A stretch of 31,913 nt of DNA from an uncultured Collinsella sp. Its GTDB lineage: Bacteria; Actinomycetota; Coriobacteriia; Coriobacteriales; Coriobacteriaceae. Below, in pieces: positions 15,959-23,854 of the stretch; within the stretch, counting starts at the first letter, position 1; each line of letters starts with the position of its first letter. The position numbers and the translations under genes are program-made. A model generated the notes under the pieces. It saw only the letters and a list, made by a program, of their open reading frames with translations. It was not told where the DNA came from and searched no databases. The stretch is from positions 1 to 31,913 of the forward strand of contig URKH01000017.1 in assembly GCA_900548255.1 (NCBI GenBank). The letters are read 5' to 3'.

Positions 15959-15986
15959 TTATTACCGTCAAAATGGTATCACGCAA
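15959..15986 (-). promoter_or_regulatory. Candidate promoter of the riboswitch transcript
   Basis: On the minus strand TTGCGT and TAATAA are spaced by 16 bases, a fair sigma-70-type match. It starts the transcript a short distance before the aptamer. Confidence 0.5.
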
Positions 15987-16039
15987 AAGGGCCTCGCACG
16001 CAGGCGAAGCCCAAGGTAAAAGCTATTGTTTGCGATAGG

Positions 16040-16059
16040 AAAATGCGGTGACGGCCGCA
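16040..16059 (-). terminator. Weak terminator after the UbiB-family gene
   Basis: On the minus strand TGCGG-ccgtca-CCGCA is followed by TTTT, five bases after the stop codon. The stem is only 5 bp. Confidence 0.4.
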
Positions 16060-16063
16060 GCCT

Positions 16064-17827
16064 CTAGTGCTTGCCGCCGTGGCTGTTGAGCCAGATATTG
16101 CGGCCCAGCATAAGCGCCAGCACCAGCGCGCTCACGTAGCCCATAAAGCCAATGACCGGGATACCAAACACAACCGGCTCGATGCGTGCGTAGTACACCA
16201 CCGACGAACCGATAAACAGACCGGCGATCACGATAGCCATCGACATGCGGTCGATAATTCCGCCCAGCTGTCGCAGCGCCTTATCGCTGCTCATGATCTG
16301 CGTGTTCACCTTAAGCTGGCCGCGCGTGAGCATACGCGAAGCCAAGCCCAAATACTCGGCCGCCTCGAGCGAGCCTTTTGCCGCGCGATAGCCGCTCGCG
16401 GCCAGATCGCGTCCCATATCACGCACACGCGCATAGGTGCTCTTCTCGTTTTTGATGTGCGTCTGGATGATCTGGATCATGTTGACGTTGGGCATATACT
16501 CGGTCAGCAAACCCTCGAGCGTCACCATGCCGCGCGCGAACATCGTTACCACGCTCGGCAGCTCAACATCGTTTTTGCGCGCCAGGTTTAGCAGCGAGGT
16601 CAAAAACTCGCCGATATCCAGATCCTTCAGGTCAAGGCCCGCAAAGTCAGCCACGATAAAGTCCAAATCGGACAAAAACGCTGAATGATCGAGCTCGGCC
16701 GAGTCGCCACGCGTCACGGCGAAGCGCATGAGCGAATCCTTGAGCTTGGGCACGTCACCCTCGGCCACGGCGAAAATCATGTCCTTGACGATGCCACGAT
16801 CGTGGCTCGACATGCGTCCGACCATGCCCAAGTCGATAAAGTAAACGATGCCGTCCTTGAGAATGATGTTTCCCGCATGCGGGTCGGCATGGAAAAAGCC
16901 GTCATCGAGCACCTGCGTCGAGTAGTCCTCGACGATAGCGGCACCGATCTTTTCCAAGTCATAGCCCTCGGCCACCAAGCGTTCAGGATCGGCGATCGAA
17001 ATGCCGTCGACATAGTCCATGACCACCACGTGCTCGGTGCACAGGTCCAGATAGGATTTAGGGCACGTCACGCCATGAACGCTCTTATGGAACTCGTAGA
17101 AGTCGTTGAGGTTTTTGGCCTCGGCCAAAAAGTTGGTCTCCTCGCGAAACGAGGTCCACAACTCCTCGACTACGCCGTGCAGGTCAACGAATTGATCAGT
17201 GTTGACGAACTTGGAAACGATACGCACCACCGAGCGGATGATATCGATGTCCTGTGCCATAACCTGCTGCGCACCGGGGCGCTGCACTTTGACGGCCACG
17301 TCCTCGCCCGTCACCAGGCGAGCGCGGTGCACCTGCGCGAGCGATGCGCTACCAAGCGGATTGGGGTCGATCGCATCGAACATCTCCCCCAGGCGCAGGC
17401 CGTATTCTTCTTCCAGACAACTGAGTACGACCTCGTACGGCACAGGCTCCACGTCGGAGCGCAGACGACGCAGCTCGTCGCAAAAGCGTTGCGGCAGAAT
17501 CTCGGACCGGTTGGCCAGAATCTGCCCCATCTTGACGAACATGGGGCCGAGTTCCTCGAGCAGGCGGCGCAAACGAACCGGCGTGAGGTTATCCCACACG
17601 CGGTACTTTTTGACCAGACGAACAATCTGCCCGATGCGTTCGCGACGACCCGCCGGCGTGAGCTGGTATTCCTCGTCCGGCGCCATCGCGTCGGGCTCCT
17701 CGGGCACCATATCGACAGCACGCGGCTTCTTGCGAGCGCCCGAGACGGCGGCATCGACCTCATCGACAACCGCCGCCTCGTCACCCAGAGGATCTAGATT
17801 GTTGTAATCGGTGGTGGAATCTGCCAT
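16064..17827 (-). CDS. UbiB/ABC1/AarF-family atypical kinase
   Basis: The 587-residue protein has the full UbiB-type kinase-like core. An acidic N-terminal extension (1-60) leads to KMGQ of the signature KxGQ motif at 99-102, the alanine-rich nucleotide loop PLGSASLAQVH (157-167) and the invariant lysine in VAVKVQRPG (Lys180). The catalytic block HADPHAGN and IDLGMVG follow. Two C-terminal membrane helices lie at about 535-580. Family members act on isoprenoid lipids, classically in ubiquinone synthesis, as ATPases or kinases. In a strict anaerobe the partner quinone pathway may be absent, so the substrate is open. It follows a phasin-like gene by 8 bp, indicating an operon. The ribosome binding site is weak and the start overlaps the end of the upstream gene's leader-free gap. 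Confidence 0.9.
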   Translation of the reverse strand: MADSTTDYNNLDPLGDEAAVVDEVDAAVSGARKKPRAVDMVPEEPDAMAPDEEYQLTPAGRRERIGQIVRLVKKYRVWDNLTPVRLRRLLEELGPMFVKMGQILANRSEILPQRFCDELRRLRSDVEPVPYEVVLSCLEEEYGLRLGEMFDAIDPNPLGSASLAQVHRARLVTGEDVAVKVQRPGAQQVMAQDIDIIRSVVRIVSKFVNTDQFVDLHGVVEELWTSFREETNFLAEAKNLNDFYEFHKSVHGVTCPKSYLDLCTEHVVVMDYVDGISIADPERLVAEGYDLEKIGAAIVEDYSTQVLDDGFFHADPHAGNIILKDGIVYFIDLGMVGRMSSHDRGIVKDMIFAVAEGDVPKLKDSLMRFAVTRGDSAELDHSAFLSDLDFIVADFAGLDLKDLDIGEFLTSLLNLARKNDVELPSVVTMFARGMVTLEGLLTEYMPNVNMIQIIQTHIKNEKSTYARVRDMGRDLAASGYRAAKGSLEAAEYLGLASRMLTRGQLKVNTQIMSSDKALRQLGGIIDRMSMAIVIAGLFIGSSVVYYARIEPVVFGIPVIGFMGYVSALVLALMLGRNIWLNSHGGKH

Positions 17828-17835
17828 CTGCGTTG

Positions 17836-18252
17836 CTACTCGGCCTCTTCGGCGTCCTCTGCATCGTCGGGCTCAACAGACTCGACGGGCACCGAAGTCA
17901 CGTTGTCCTCGACCGAATCAACGATATCGCGCACGTGGGCCAGGAAGGCCGTGCGCTCGTGGGCGGTCATAACGCGGACGCGGGCCAGGATAAGCTCGTC
18001 GAGCACGCGCTGTGCCGCAGTCTCGCCCTGCATGCCCAGGCGCTCGGTGAGGTCGGAGATGGTGCCGCCGGCCTGCTCGAACATGTCGGACACACTGCGG
18101 GCGATATCGGGAGTGCCGGCGTCCTTGCGCACCTGCTCGCCCTTGGTATTGAGGTCGTCGAGGACCTTCTTGCCGCCCTCGACGGCAACGGCAGCGGCGC
18201 CGAAGCCCACGTTGATGGCACCGTTAACAAGCTGATCGAATTTCATAACCAT
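17836..18252 (-). CDS. Phasin-like coiled-coil protein
   Basis: This 138-residue acidic protein starts MVMKFDQLVNGAINVGFGA, followed by helical, charged sequence (about 25-115, with KVLDDLNTKGEQVRKD and SVSDMFEQAGGTISDL) and an Asp/Glu-rich tail. The pattern resembles phasin-superfamily or PhaF-like proteins, often annotated beside AarF/UbiB genes. GGAG at 6-nt spacing sets the ATG at 18252 rather than the longer frame to 18315. It precedes the UbiB-family gene by 8 bp, so the two are likely co-transcribed and may work together at the membrane. I would not assign polyhydroxyalkanoate binding without more evidence, since no such synthase is in view. Confidence 0.7.
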   Translation of the reverse strand: MVMKFDQLVNGAINVGFGAAAVAVEGGKKVLDDLNTKGEQVRKDAGTPDIARSVSDMFEQAGGTISDLTERLGMQGETAAQRVLDELILARVRVMTAHERTAFLAHVRDIVDSVEDNVTSVPVESVEPDDAEDAEEAE

Positions 18253-18343
18253 GGTTGGCTCCAATCGTGAACAACTGCATTGGCTTTCTTGTACCCAAGA
18301 TTGGGTGAACGACACAAAATCGTTTTACCGCCAAGATAGAAAT

Positions 18344-18382
18344 CGAGCGGGGCAAAGCCTTTGACGGCGTTTGTCCCGCTCG
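18344..18382 (-). terminator. Hairpin terminator after the dipeptidase gene
   Basis: CGAGCGGG (18344-18351) pairs with CCCGCTCG (18375-18382), and inner CAAA/TTTG and GCC/GGC pairs extend the stem with mismatches. On the minus strand GATTTCT follows, a weak T-tract, so termination may be partial. Confidence 0.6.
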
Positions 18383-18400
18383 CTCGCTGCAATGCGGCTT

Positions 18401-19924
18401 TTACCTCACGTTGTCGTTCATCGCGAAGGAGTTCTTCATGGCACAGCTCGTGGTGTAGAGCACCTTGCCCAACAGGGCATCGGTCTCCACGCGCACGAGC
18501 TCGGCAAAGGCCTCGTTGGCGTGCGCGAGCTCGGCAGGCACCTCGGCCTCGGGCAGCGCGGCTACGGCAGCGTCAACGTCGTGAATCTGCTTGTGGCCCA
18601 TGCCGCCGACCTTCTCCTGATAATCCTCGACCGCGCGACCGCACTCATGGAAGCGGACATCGGCCAAGGCACCGATCAGGCGATTTGCCCAATAGAAATT
18701 CTCGGACGTCACGCGAGCCTGCGTGTCGGCATAGTACTCGGGCATGGTCTCGACATTAGCGTACAGCGGCACGAGTGCGTTAAACGAGTTGGAGCCAAAC
18801 GCCATCCACTGCACGGCGCGATACGCCGGCTGTGCATAGGGGCGCAGCTGCAGCACGGCGAGCTGGCTGTTGCGATTGATGCCGATGGGACGATAGGCGC
18901 CGCGCGTGGCGGGCGTACCCTTGCTGCCGTAGCAGTCGTACTCCGTGCCCTGGTAGTGGCTCGAAAGCACGTACTTGATGTCCTCGATGGTCACCTTGCG
19001 CTCGGGCACGCGACTCCAGGGGATGTCATCGCTCTCGGGCGTGTAGTCGGCGTCGGGACCGTCCCACACATCGCTGGGATTGAGGCAGCGCTGCATGTAC
19101 CAGGCGCGCGGCGTGTTGTAGACGTGGTCGCCGTCACTGTGCGAGCCAAAGGCCTCGCGCGGGTTGAAGACCGCGGCGGGACCGTCGCCCTCGACGCCCA
19201 GCGTCAGGTCCAGATGCCACTCGGCCATCCAGGAGCGCAGGTCGGCGGAGCACATGTGGTCGGCCTGGGCGCCCTCGGCGTCGTCCAGGTCAAAGCTGTC
19301 GATACCCAGCTGGTTGGGCATGGTCACGTAGGCGTCGTCGGGCACACGCTTGGCGATCCAGTGATGGCCGCCGATGGTCTCGAGCCACCAGATCTCGTCA
19401 ACGTCGCTAAAGGCGATGCCGTTGTTCTCGTAGGTGCCGTAGCGCTCGAGCAGGTCGCCCAGGATACGCGCGCCGTCGCGGGCGGACTTGGCATACGGCA
19501 GCACCAGGGTCACCATGTCTTCCTCGCCCAGACCGCCGGGCTGCGCCGGCACATAGCCGTCCTCGCCCTCGTTGCCCTTGGCGGGCACATAGTCTACGAG
19601 CGGATCGGCGCCGCGGACGCGCTCGTTGGTGGTGAGCGTCTCGGTTGCGGACATGCCAACATTGAGCTCGTTGAATCCGGCCTCGGCCCAAATGCCGTGA
19701 CCCGGGACAACGTCGGGGACGCTTGTGTAACGCATGGGATTGTCGGGCAGCTCAACGGTCAGGTGGCTCAGGACACTCGTGTAGACGCGCGGCTGCTCGT
19801 CGGGATGCACTACGCGCATGCGCTTGGGCTCAAACACTCCGTTGGACGAGTCCTCATTGCGGGCGACAAGCGTCGATCCGTCGTAGCTCGCGTTCTTACC
19901 AACCAAAATCGTTGTACACGCCAT
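18401..19924 (-). CDS. C69-family dipeptidase (PepD type)
   Basis: The 507-residue protein is an N-terminal-nucleophile peptidase of family C69, which cleaves a broad range of dipeptides. The mature N-terminal Cys is visible in MACTTILVGKNASYDGSTL; Cys3 would become residue 1 after removal of the short leader. ARNEDS, WAEAGFNELNVGMSATET and EIWWLETIGGHHWIAKRVP are other family blocks. AAGGAGG with six bases before the ATG at 19924 sets the start two codons inside the open frame. No signal peptide is present, so it should act in the cytoplasm, using peptides taken up for growth. A TACACT -10-like box lies upstream, but I see no clear -35. The gene is monocistronic. Confidence 0.92.
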   Translation of the reverse strand: MACTTILVGKNASYDGSTLVARNEDSSNGVFEPKRMRVVHPDEQPRVYTSVLSHLTVELPDNPMRYTSVPDVVPGHGIWAEAGFNELNVGMSATETLTTNERVRGADPLVDYVPAKGNEGEDGYVPAQPGGLGEEDMVTLVLPYAKSARDGARILGDLLERYGTYENNGIAFSDVDEIWWLETIGGHHWIAKRVPDDAYVTMPNQLGIDSFDLDDAEGAQADHMCSADLRSWMAEWHLDLTLGVEGDGPAAVFNPREAFGSHSDGDHVYNTPRAWYMQRCLNPSDVWDGPDADYTPESDDIPWSRVPERKVTIEDIKYVLSSHYQGTEYDCYGSKGTPATRGAYRPIGINRNSQLAVLQLRPYAQPAYRAVQWMAFGSNSFNALVPLYANVETMPEYYADTQARVTSENFYWANRLIGALADVRFHECGRAVEDYQEKVGGMGHKQIHDVDAAVAALPEAEVPAELAHANEAFAELVRVETDALLGKVLYTTSCAMKNSFAMNDNVR

Positions 19925-20024
19925 GCGCATCCTCCTTGAGCGAAGAAATCAAACGGTACCAGTGTATCGCTTCGGCGCAAAAAGGGCGAAACCGCGACCC
20001 CTCGGAACCCCCTCGGGACCTCTG

Positions 20025-20252
20025 TGTGCAAAAAATGCCAAATATGAGTACTGTCACCAATTTAGTAGCAGCAAATTTCCTTGTAATGAGTGCCGAAAAT
20101 CCCTATTTGTCCAAAAGCAAGACAACGTTATTCCCCATAGGTTCAATAAAATGAGCTTCCTAACGATAATGCATATCATTAGGAAGCCCAAATGTCATAA
20201 AACATATGTGACTATCTTTGCAACAGTACTCATATTTGGCGTTTTTTGCACA
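20025..20252. repeat. 228-bp AT-rich element bounded by 30-bp inverted repeats (MITE-like)
   Basis: Arms 20025-20054 and 20223-20252 are reverse complements with one mismatch in 30. Inside, GCTTCCTAACGATA (20155-20168) pairs with the arm at 20174-20187 with one mismatch around a 5-base loop. The element is far more AT-rich than its surroundings and holds no credible gene. It occupies most of the 366-bp gap between the dipeptidase and folD. This structure fits a non-autonomous mobile element or a palindromic intergenic repeat. No clear target-site duplication is seen at the edges. Confidence 0.75.
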
Positions 20253-20290
20253 GTGGGTATATAACTGACCCTCTATACAGCCTAAAACGC

Positions 20291-21145
20291 CTATTTCGAT
20301 GCGCACTCCGCCGCTTCAATCACGTGTTTGGCGAGAATCGCCGTTGTCACAGCGCCCACGCCGCCCGGCACGGGCGTGATGGCGCCAACAACTGGCTCCG
20401 CAGCATCAAAATCGACGTCACCGACCAGCTTGCCGGCGGCCTCGTCCCAGTTAATGCCCACGTCGATGACCGTCTGGCCCTCGCGAACCGCATCCGTGCC
20501 AATCGTGCGCGCGCGTCCAACCGCGGCAACAACGATGTCGGCCGCACAGCACTCGGCAGCAAGGTCGCGCGTATGCGTGTGGCACGTCGTCACCGTGGCG
20601 TTGCGAGCCGTAAGCATGGCGGCAACGGGACGGCCGATCACTAGGGACCGACCGACAACGGCAACTTTGGCCCCATCCAGCTCAACGCCATAATGGTCCA
20701 GCAAAGCCAACACGGCTTCGGCCGTGCAGGGAGCAAAGCCTTCGCCACGACCCGAAAGCGCGGTGAGCAGCGAAACCGGTGTCACGGAGTCGACGTCCTT
20801 GGCGGGATCGAGTGCCGCGGCAACTGCATCCTCATCAAGCCCAGCGGGCAACGGACGAAACATCAGGCAGCCGTGAACAGCGGGGTCGGCATTGATGCCC
20901 TTAATAGCCGCCAGCAACTCATCCTGCGAAACATCGGCAGGAAGCAAAACGCGGCGAGCCTCAATGCCAACCTTCTCGCAGCGCTTGAGGGCGCCGCGCT
21001 CGTAGGACAGGTCGTCCTCGCGCTCGCCCACACGAACGATGGCCAGTGTCGGCACGATGCCCCGTTCGCGCAGGGCGGCGCAGCGAGCAGCGAGCTCCTC
21101 GGTCAAAGCACGGGCAACGGGAGCACCCTTGAGCAGCTCGGCCAT
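20291..21145 (-). CDS. folD: FolD-family methylenetetrahydrofolate dehydrogenase, cyclohydrolase residues lost
   Basis: FolD normally converts 5,10-methylene-THF to 10-formyl-THF in two steps, NADP-dependent dehydrogenation and cyclohydrolysis. The 284-residue protein keeps the fold: VGEREDDLSYERG, VVGRSLVIGRPVAAML (Rossmann part), VIDVGINWD and TPVPGGVGAVTTAIL. The catalytic lysine of YxxxK is not there: SYERGALKRCEKVGIE aligns Ala where E. coli has Lys54. The usual VQLPLP glutamine is also replaced, as HGCLMFRPLP. Both residues are known to matter for cyclohydrolase activity in FolD/MTHFD. The Asp of KDVD is kept. GAGGGG precedes the ATG at 21145, two bases after the fchA stop. I infer a mainly dehydrogenase enzyme. 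Confidence 0.9.
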   Translation of the reverse strand: MAELLKGAPVARALTEELAARCAALRERGIVPTLAIVRVGEREDDLSYERGALKRCEKVGIEARRVLLPADVSQDELLAAIKGINADPAVHGCLMFRPLPAGLDEDAVAAALDPAKDVDSVTPVSLLTALSGRGEGFAPCTAEAVLALLDHYGVELDGAKVAVVGRSLVIGRPVAAMLTARNATVTTCHTHTRDLAAECCAADIVVAAVGRARTIGTDAVREGQTVIDVGINWDEAAGKLVGDVDFDAAEPVVGAITPVPGGVGAVTTAILAKHVIEAAECASK

Positions 21146-21147
21146 GG

Positions 21148-21780
21148 CTATCCCCTCTTCCTTGCGGCGTCGGCGGCGCGGCGCGCCAGCGCATCGGCGC
21201 GCGGCAGCCACGTATCCAGCAGATCGTCGCACGCTGCCTCGAGTTCCTCGGCGCGCGCCCGGTCTTTCATAGATGTGGTGTTGGCAAAGAGCGTCAGGCT
21301 CGCACCCTGCATGGCGGCGCGGCAGAACACGGCACCGCACGCCACGTCGGACAGCAGCTGGCGCGAGCCCTTGTCTGCCATGTCCTCAAGCAGCGCCAGC
21401 GCACGACCGCACGCATCCATAATGCGGTACGGCGGCATGGCTGCCACATGCAACGCATCTTGAATCGCAGTTGGTCGAGCCGGGTCATCACGAGGAATAC
21501 CGTATGCCGCAGACACCTGGCCATACGCACGAACGTCCTCGGCGACCAGACCCACGAGCTCCTGAGCCAGCTCGTCTGCCTGGGCAAATGCGCGCGTCAG
21601 ATCGTCTGCGCGATCGGCAAGCGCGGGGTTGGTTGCGCCGTAGCGCGCGACCATCCCGCACAGCGAGGCGCCCAGTGCGCCCACAAAGGCGCTCGCGCTA
21701 CCGCCGCCGGGAACCGGCTCGCGCGCGGCAAGCGCCTCGGCAAACCCTCGGCAGGTTTTATCCATCATCTCTTGGCTCAT
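21148..21780 (-). CDS. fchA: Methenyltetrahydrofolate cyclohydrolase / cyclodeaminase-family protein FchA
   Basis: The 210-residue protein belongs to the formiminotransferase-cyclodeaminase C-terminal family (PF04961), all-helical folate-binding enzymes. The diagnostic EPVPGGGSASAFVGALGASL is near the N-terminus. Later helices contain VAEDVRAYGQVSAAYGIPR and PYRIMDACGRALALLEDMA. As a stand-alone gene next to folD it is best read as methenyl-THF cyclohydrolase, as in several clostridia and acetogens; a glycine/histidine formimino role is the alternative. AGAGGTG six bases before ATG 21780 sets the start, while the frame opens at 21885. Two bases separate its stop from folD, so translational coupling is likely. 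Confidence 0.88.
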   Translation of the reverse strand: MSQEMMDKTCRGFAEALAAREPVPGGGSASAFVGALGASLCGMVARYGATNPALADRADDLTRAFAQADELAQELVGLVAEDVRAYGQVSAAYGIPRDDPARPTAIQDALHVAAMPPYRIMDACGRALALLEDMADKGSRQLLSDVACGAVFCRAAMQGASLTLFANTTSMKDRARAEELEAACDDLLDTWLPRADALARRAADAARKRG

Positions 21781-21828
21781 CGAAACACCTCTGCCCACCG
21801 CGCCGGCCACCACGGGCCGCACGCATAA

Positions 21829-21868
21829 TAAAAAATGGGACAACGACGCCAGGAAGCGGTTGTCCCAT
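21829..21868 (-). terminator. Rho-independent terminator after the zinc-ribbon gene
   Basis: ATGGGACAAC (21835-21844) pairs perfectly with GTTGTCCCAT (21859-21868). On the minus strand TTTTTTATTAT follows. It ends the 21966-22805 gene about 100 bp after its stop and insulates fchA-folD. Confidence 0.85.
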
Positions 21869-21965
21869 TCATCGATCTTGTCCAAGTCAGTCTAGCCCAT
21901 AAGACAAAGGCTGTCAGGAGCTCTGGCTATCGGCGTTTCCGATTGCCTGCTATAGGCGCGGGTGC

Positions 21966-22805
21966 CTAGTCCACCTGAAACGTCGGCAGCAGCGTGTCGA
22001 TAATCTTCGACCCCATGTCGCGGTTTGCAGTCGAGTACTCCAAATGCGCCGTGGCAATCGTCGAATCCGTGACGATCGTCTTTTCGTAAATGATCGTGTC
22101 GCCCTCGCGCCACGAAACCACGTACCAGTTGTCGCCCTCCGCGGTATAGAGGTCAGCCTTGCCCGAGGTGTCCGCGTTGACGAACATCTCGTGCGAGGTT
22201 TCGTCGTTAATGTTGACGTAGCCAAACAGGTTGATTACAAAGCCCGTCTCCGGATCCTCATACCTGGCGCCACTGCCGCTGGGAGTATCTTCCATCTCAA
22301 AGCGATTGGGAATCGACATGCTATAAGGATGCATGTCGTTCGTGTACGTATACACGTCGGTTAGGTAATCGTCCGAATCGCCCGAGCCGTAGTATGCCGA
22401 TTCGTCTTCGGGAACGGCCTCGTCATCCGACGACGCAGACTCCTTGGACTTGGACTTGTCGCTCTTCTTCTTGGCAGAAGAATCTTTCTCGTCCGAAGAC
22501 CCGGTATCGATCATCGAGATTTGTGTGCCAGAGCTCTTGGACCCGTTAAGCATCGTGAGTGCAAACACCGTGCCGCCACCGATGAGGACCGCAGCAGCAC
22601 ATGCCACAGCGATAATGACCGGCGCCTTGCTCTTAGGCTTTTGAGGCACAGGCGCGACCGGCGGCATCGACTGGGTTAGGCCCGGGGCAGAGGAAGGACC
22701 AGCGCCCGTAGGCGTCGGCACGGAACCACCCGCCAGCGAGGCCCCGCAGTGCGTACAAAACGTCGATCCATCGGGAACTTGCTGTCCGCATTTTTGACAG
22801 AACAT
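21966..22805 (-). CDS. Zinc-ribbon, single-helix membrane protein
   Basis: The 279-residue protein starts with a zinc ribbon (Cys3, Cys6, Cys17, Cys20 in MFCQKCGQQV...FCTHCG). A Pro/Ser-rich linker follows, then one membrane helix (about 60-85) and a Ser/Lys/Asp-rich stretch (95-150). The extracellular domain (about 150-279) contains NDMHPYSMSIPNRFEMED, FVINLFGYVNIND and NWYVVSWREGDTIIYEK. The layout is common in Coriobacteriia and Clostridia and of unknown function. The C-terminal domain has the general feel of the small alpha/beta domains in the lipoproteins downstream at 23148 and 23992, but I cannot prove homology by eye. AAAGG sits before ATG 22805. Confidence 0.75.
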   Translation of the reverse strand: MFCQKCGQQVPDGSTFCTHCGASLAGGSVPTPTGAGPSSAPGLTQSMPPVAPVPQKPKSKAPVIIAVACAAAVLIGGGTVFALTMLNGSKSSGTQISMIDTGSSDEKDSSAKKKSDKSKSKESASSDDEAVPEDESAYYGSGDSDDYLTDVYTYTNDMHPYSMSIPNRFEMEDTPSGSGARYEDPETGFVINLFGYVNINDETSHEMFVNADTSGKADLYTAEGDNWYVVSWREGDTIIYEKTIVTDSTIATAHLEYSTANRDMGSKIIDTLLPTFQVD

Positions 22806-23147
22806 CGTTCGACCTTTCGTGGTTTAGCTTTTGTCACAGCCAAGTCTATACGCCCCCACCCAAGACGCTGTTGCGCAACATGGAAAAGACGATGCTGAGC
22901 CGTGCCGTCCCATGCGCCCAGCGCCCCAAACATGGGACACATGGTCCACCTTTCGAGACTCCCGGGCAGCACAAGCTGGGGCATACATATAGGTAAGGAG
23001 CCCTATGTTGGGGCAACGCTCATCACGGCACCGGACGACGAATGGAGGAATAACCGCACAGCAAACAAAGTCATCATGTGCACGCGCAACCGCCGCCCCA
23101 GCAATCCGCGGCACACGATGTCATCGACAGACAAGGAGGACACCATC
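22806..23147. other. Divergent intergenic region (342 bp)
   Basis: This gap separates the divergent zinc-ribbon and lipoprotein genes. It contains one copy of a 19-base motif (22932-22950) shared with the upstream region of the next lipoprotein gene. A 48-codon frame (23005-23151) with AAGGAG close upstream overlaps the lipoprotein start as ATGA, but its Arg/Thr/Ala-rich composition makes me doubt it. I see no RNA gene. Confidence 0.5.
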
Positions 23148-23750
23148 ATGAAGAAAAAGACCCTATCGATCCTTTCCCTTTGCATCGCCCTCTTTGCCGC
23201 GTTTGCCCTTGTAGGCTGCGGCGGGATCGCATCGGGCGGAGGCGGCAGCACCTCAAAGAGCGAAGGCAAGGAAAAGGCCCCCGTCGCCGAAAAGACTGAC
23301 TTTATCTGGTTTAAGGTCGAGATGCCCGAGGGCGTTGGCGTAAGCGACTCCGCCGGCAAGAATGCCGACAGGGTCCAGCTCACCTTCCCCGAAGACGAGA
23401 ACGCCTCGGCCGATCGCTTTATCCCCGTTTGGAAAAAAGCGCTGACGGCCGAGGAATCCCACGCCGACCAGGCGGAAAAGAAGGGCGATACGTTCCAGTG
23501 GAAGGATGGCGGGTCCGTCGAGTATAACGGCAGGACGTGGCTCGTCGGAACATACGAGGACAACAGTGGCATCTCAACCATGCTTTTTACCGATGTTGAG
23601 CCGGGAAGCGTCTACGTCCTCATCTCGAACTTCGACCAGCACAAGAAAGAAGCCGAGGCGCTCCTCAACTCCATCGAGTTCCCCGATGACATGGAAGAGG
23701 CAGTTTCCGAGGCACGCGAAGTCGAGATTTCGAGCATCGAGATCAAGTAA
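23148..23750 (+). CDS. Putative lipoprotein (paralogue 1)
   Basis: The 200-residue lipoprotein has KKK, a hydrophobic core and a lipobox LVGC (Cys24), followed by a Gly/Ser linker. The soluble domain (about 50-200) begins TDFIWFKVEMPEGVGVSD and contains SVEYNGRTWLVGTY, MLFTDVEPGSVYVLI and a C-terminal helical part EFPDDMEEAVSEA. It should be anchored on the outer face of the membrane. AAGGAGGA places the start at 23148; the open frame reaches back to 22902. It is a clear paralogue of the next gene at 23992. I do not recognise a named family. A strong terminator follows at 23820. Confidence 0.82.
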   Translation: MKKKTLSILSLCIALFAAFALVGCGGIASGGGGSTSKSEGKEKAPVAEKTDFIWFKVEMPEGVGVSDSAGKNADRVQLTFPEDENASADRFIPVWKKALTAEESHADQAEKKGDTFQWKDGGSVEYNGRTWLVGTYEDNSGISTMLFTDVEPGSVYVLISNFDQHKKEAEALLNSIEFPDDMEEAVSEAREVEISSIEIK

Positions 23751-23819
23751 CGGGACACCCGCACGCGCCTACGCGCACCCGTGCACATGCGCCCCATTAA
23801 AACAACGGGCACCCAACCC

Positions 23820-23854
23820 GGGGAGGGCCGACAGTATCGGCCCTCCCCTCTTTT
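23820..23854 (+). terminator. Rho-independent terminator after lipoprotein 1
   Basis: GGGGAGGGCCGA (23820-23831) pairs perfectly with TCGGCCCTCCCC (23837-23848), followed by TCTTTT. Confidence 0.9.

Noticed and set aside
18371..19939. 522-codon plus-strand frame opposite the dipeptidase gene
   Set aside because: It is a shadow frame; the C69 dipeptidase on the minus strand is unambiguous.
19923..20264. Plus-strand ORFs across the AT-rich inverted-repeat element
   Set aside because: They start in unrelated flanking sequence, have no ribosome binding site and cross the repeat arms.
23005..23151. 48-codon ORF with AAGGAG, overlapping the lipoprotein start as ATGA
   Set aside because: Residue composition is Arg/Thr/Ala-rich as in random GC-rich reading, and the lipoprotein has its own perfect ribosome binding site.
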